From Bacteroidia bacterium (GTDB lineage: Bacteria > Bacteroidota > Bacteroidia > Bacteroidales > Dysgonomonadaceae): a stretch of 6,949 nucleotides of DNA. Within the stretch, counting starts at the first letter, position 1. Every line of letters starts with the position of its first letter. The translations under genes were made by a program, and so were the position numbers. The notes beneath the pieces are model-generated. The model had not been told where the DNA came from, ran no database searches, and saw only the letters and a program-made list of their open reading frames with translations. This document shows, one piece after another, positions 6,834-6,949 of the stretch. The stretch spans positions 1,690 to 8,638 of the forward strand of contig JAUNRY010000082.1 of NCBI GenBank assembly GCA_030539475.1, given 5' to 3'.

Positions 6834-6943
6834 GGCGACTGGGAGAAAGGGCGAAAGGGCGACTTGGCGAAAAGGCGGCTTGGCGAGGGGGCGATGAGGC
6901 GACTTGGTGAAAGGGCGACTTGGTGAAGAGGTGAAAGGACGAT
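6832..6943. repeat. tandem octamer array, core GGYGA, directly after parE
   Basis: Fourteen 8-base units follow each other without loss of phase. Examples are AAGGCGAC (6832), AGGGCGAC (6856 and 6912), TTGGCGAA (6864), GAGGCGAC (6896) and TTGGTGAA (6904 and 6920). Units beginning with purines and units beginning with TT alternate in parts, which gives a hint of a 16-base super-unit. Positions 3-7 are GGCGA or GGTGA in 11 of the 14 units; the exceptions are those starting at 6840, 6872 and 6936. The + strand is strongly purine-rich. The first unit overlaps the last two bases of the parE TAA stop. Read as protein, 24 bases would give a repeating octapeptide, but no gene is supported. The array ends near the window edge, and ACATTT follows. 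Confidence 0.8.
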
Positions 6944-6949
6944 ACATTT

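Noticed and set aside
6324..6947. Long antisense open frame (207 codons) starting in the octamer array and running against the parE 3' end
   Set aside because: Its N-terminal part is only the translated octamer array (a repeating octapeptide pattern) and the rest is the mirror of conserved ParE codons. No start signal or family resemblance.

Overview
The window looks like an ordinary chromosomal segment of a Bacteroidota bacterium, most likely from the Bacteroidales/Marinilabiliales side, although the order is a guess. The evidence is a long (308-residue) NusB, the order nusB - yajC - YbbR-like - coaE, a ParE of the Bacteroidota type, start codons mostly without Shine-Dalgarno sequences, and promoter elements of the Bacteroidota form TAnnTTTG. 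No mobile element, tRNA, rRNA or CRISPR was seen.

Layout. Positions 1-3561 are read leftward (minus strand). In transcription order they hold a small DUF1801 protein (3561-3121), nusB (3018-2092), yajC (2064-1759), a membrane-anchored YbbR/CdaR-like protein (1676-693) and coaE (587 to the window edge, with only the last residues missing). The gap 3562-3790 is divergent. Positions 3791-6833 are read rightward: a GNAT-fold protein (3791-4921) and parE, the topoisomerase IV B subunit (4977-6833). The left cluster combines transcription antitermination, Sec translocation, an envelope protein and the last step of coenzyme A synthesis, a housekeeping neighbourhood typical of the phylum. A good Bacteroidota promoter lies just in front of nusB (3044-3072), and another -7 element lies in front of the GNAT gene (3717-3724).

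The most unusual content is in the gaps. Two intergenic gaps (644-685 and 4929-4956) are occupied by degenerate tandem heptamers of one family, roughly CCAAnAR. The gap after parE (from 6832 to near the window end) is a run of 14 in-phase octamers built on the core GGYGA. The octamers begin at the parE stop codon itself. The periods 7 and 8 are not multiples of three, so these are not ordinary coding repeats. I found no convincing new defence or mobile system; the phased short-period arrays are the best candidate for something under-described.
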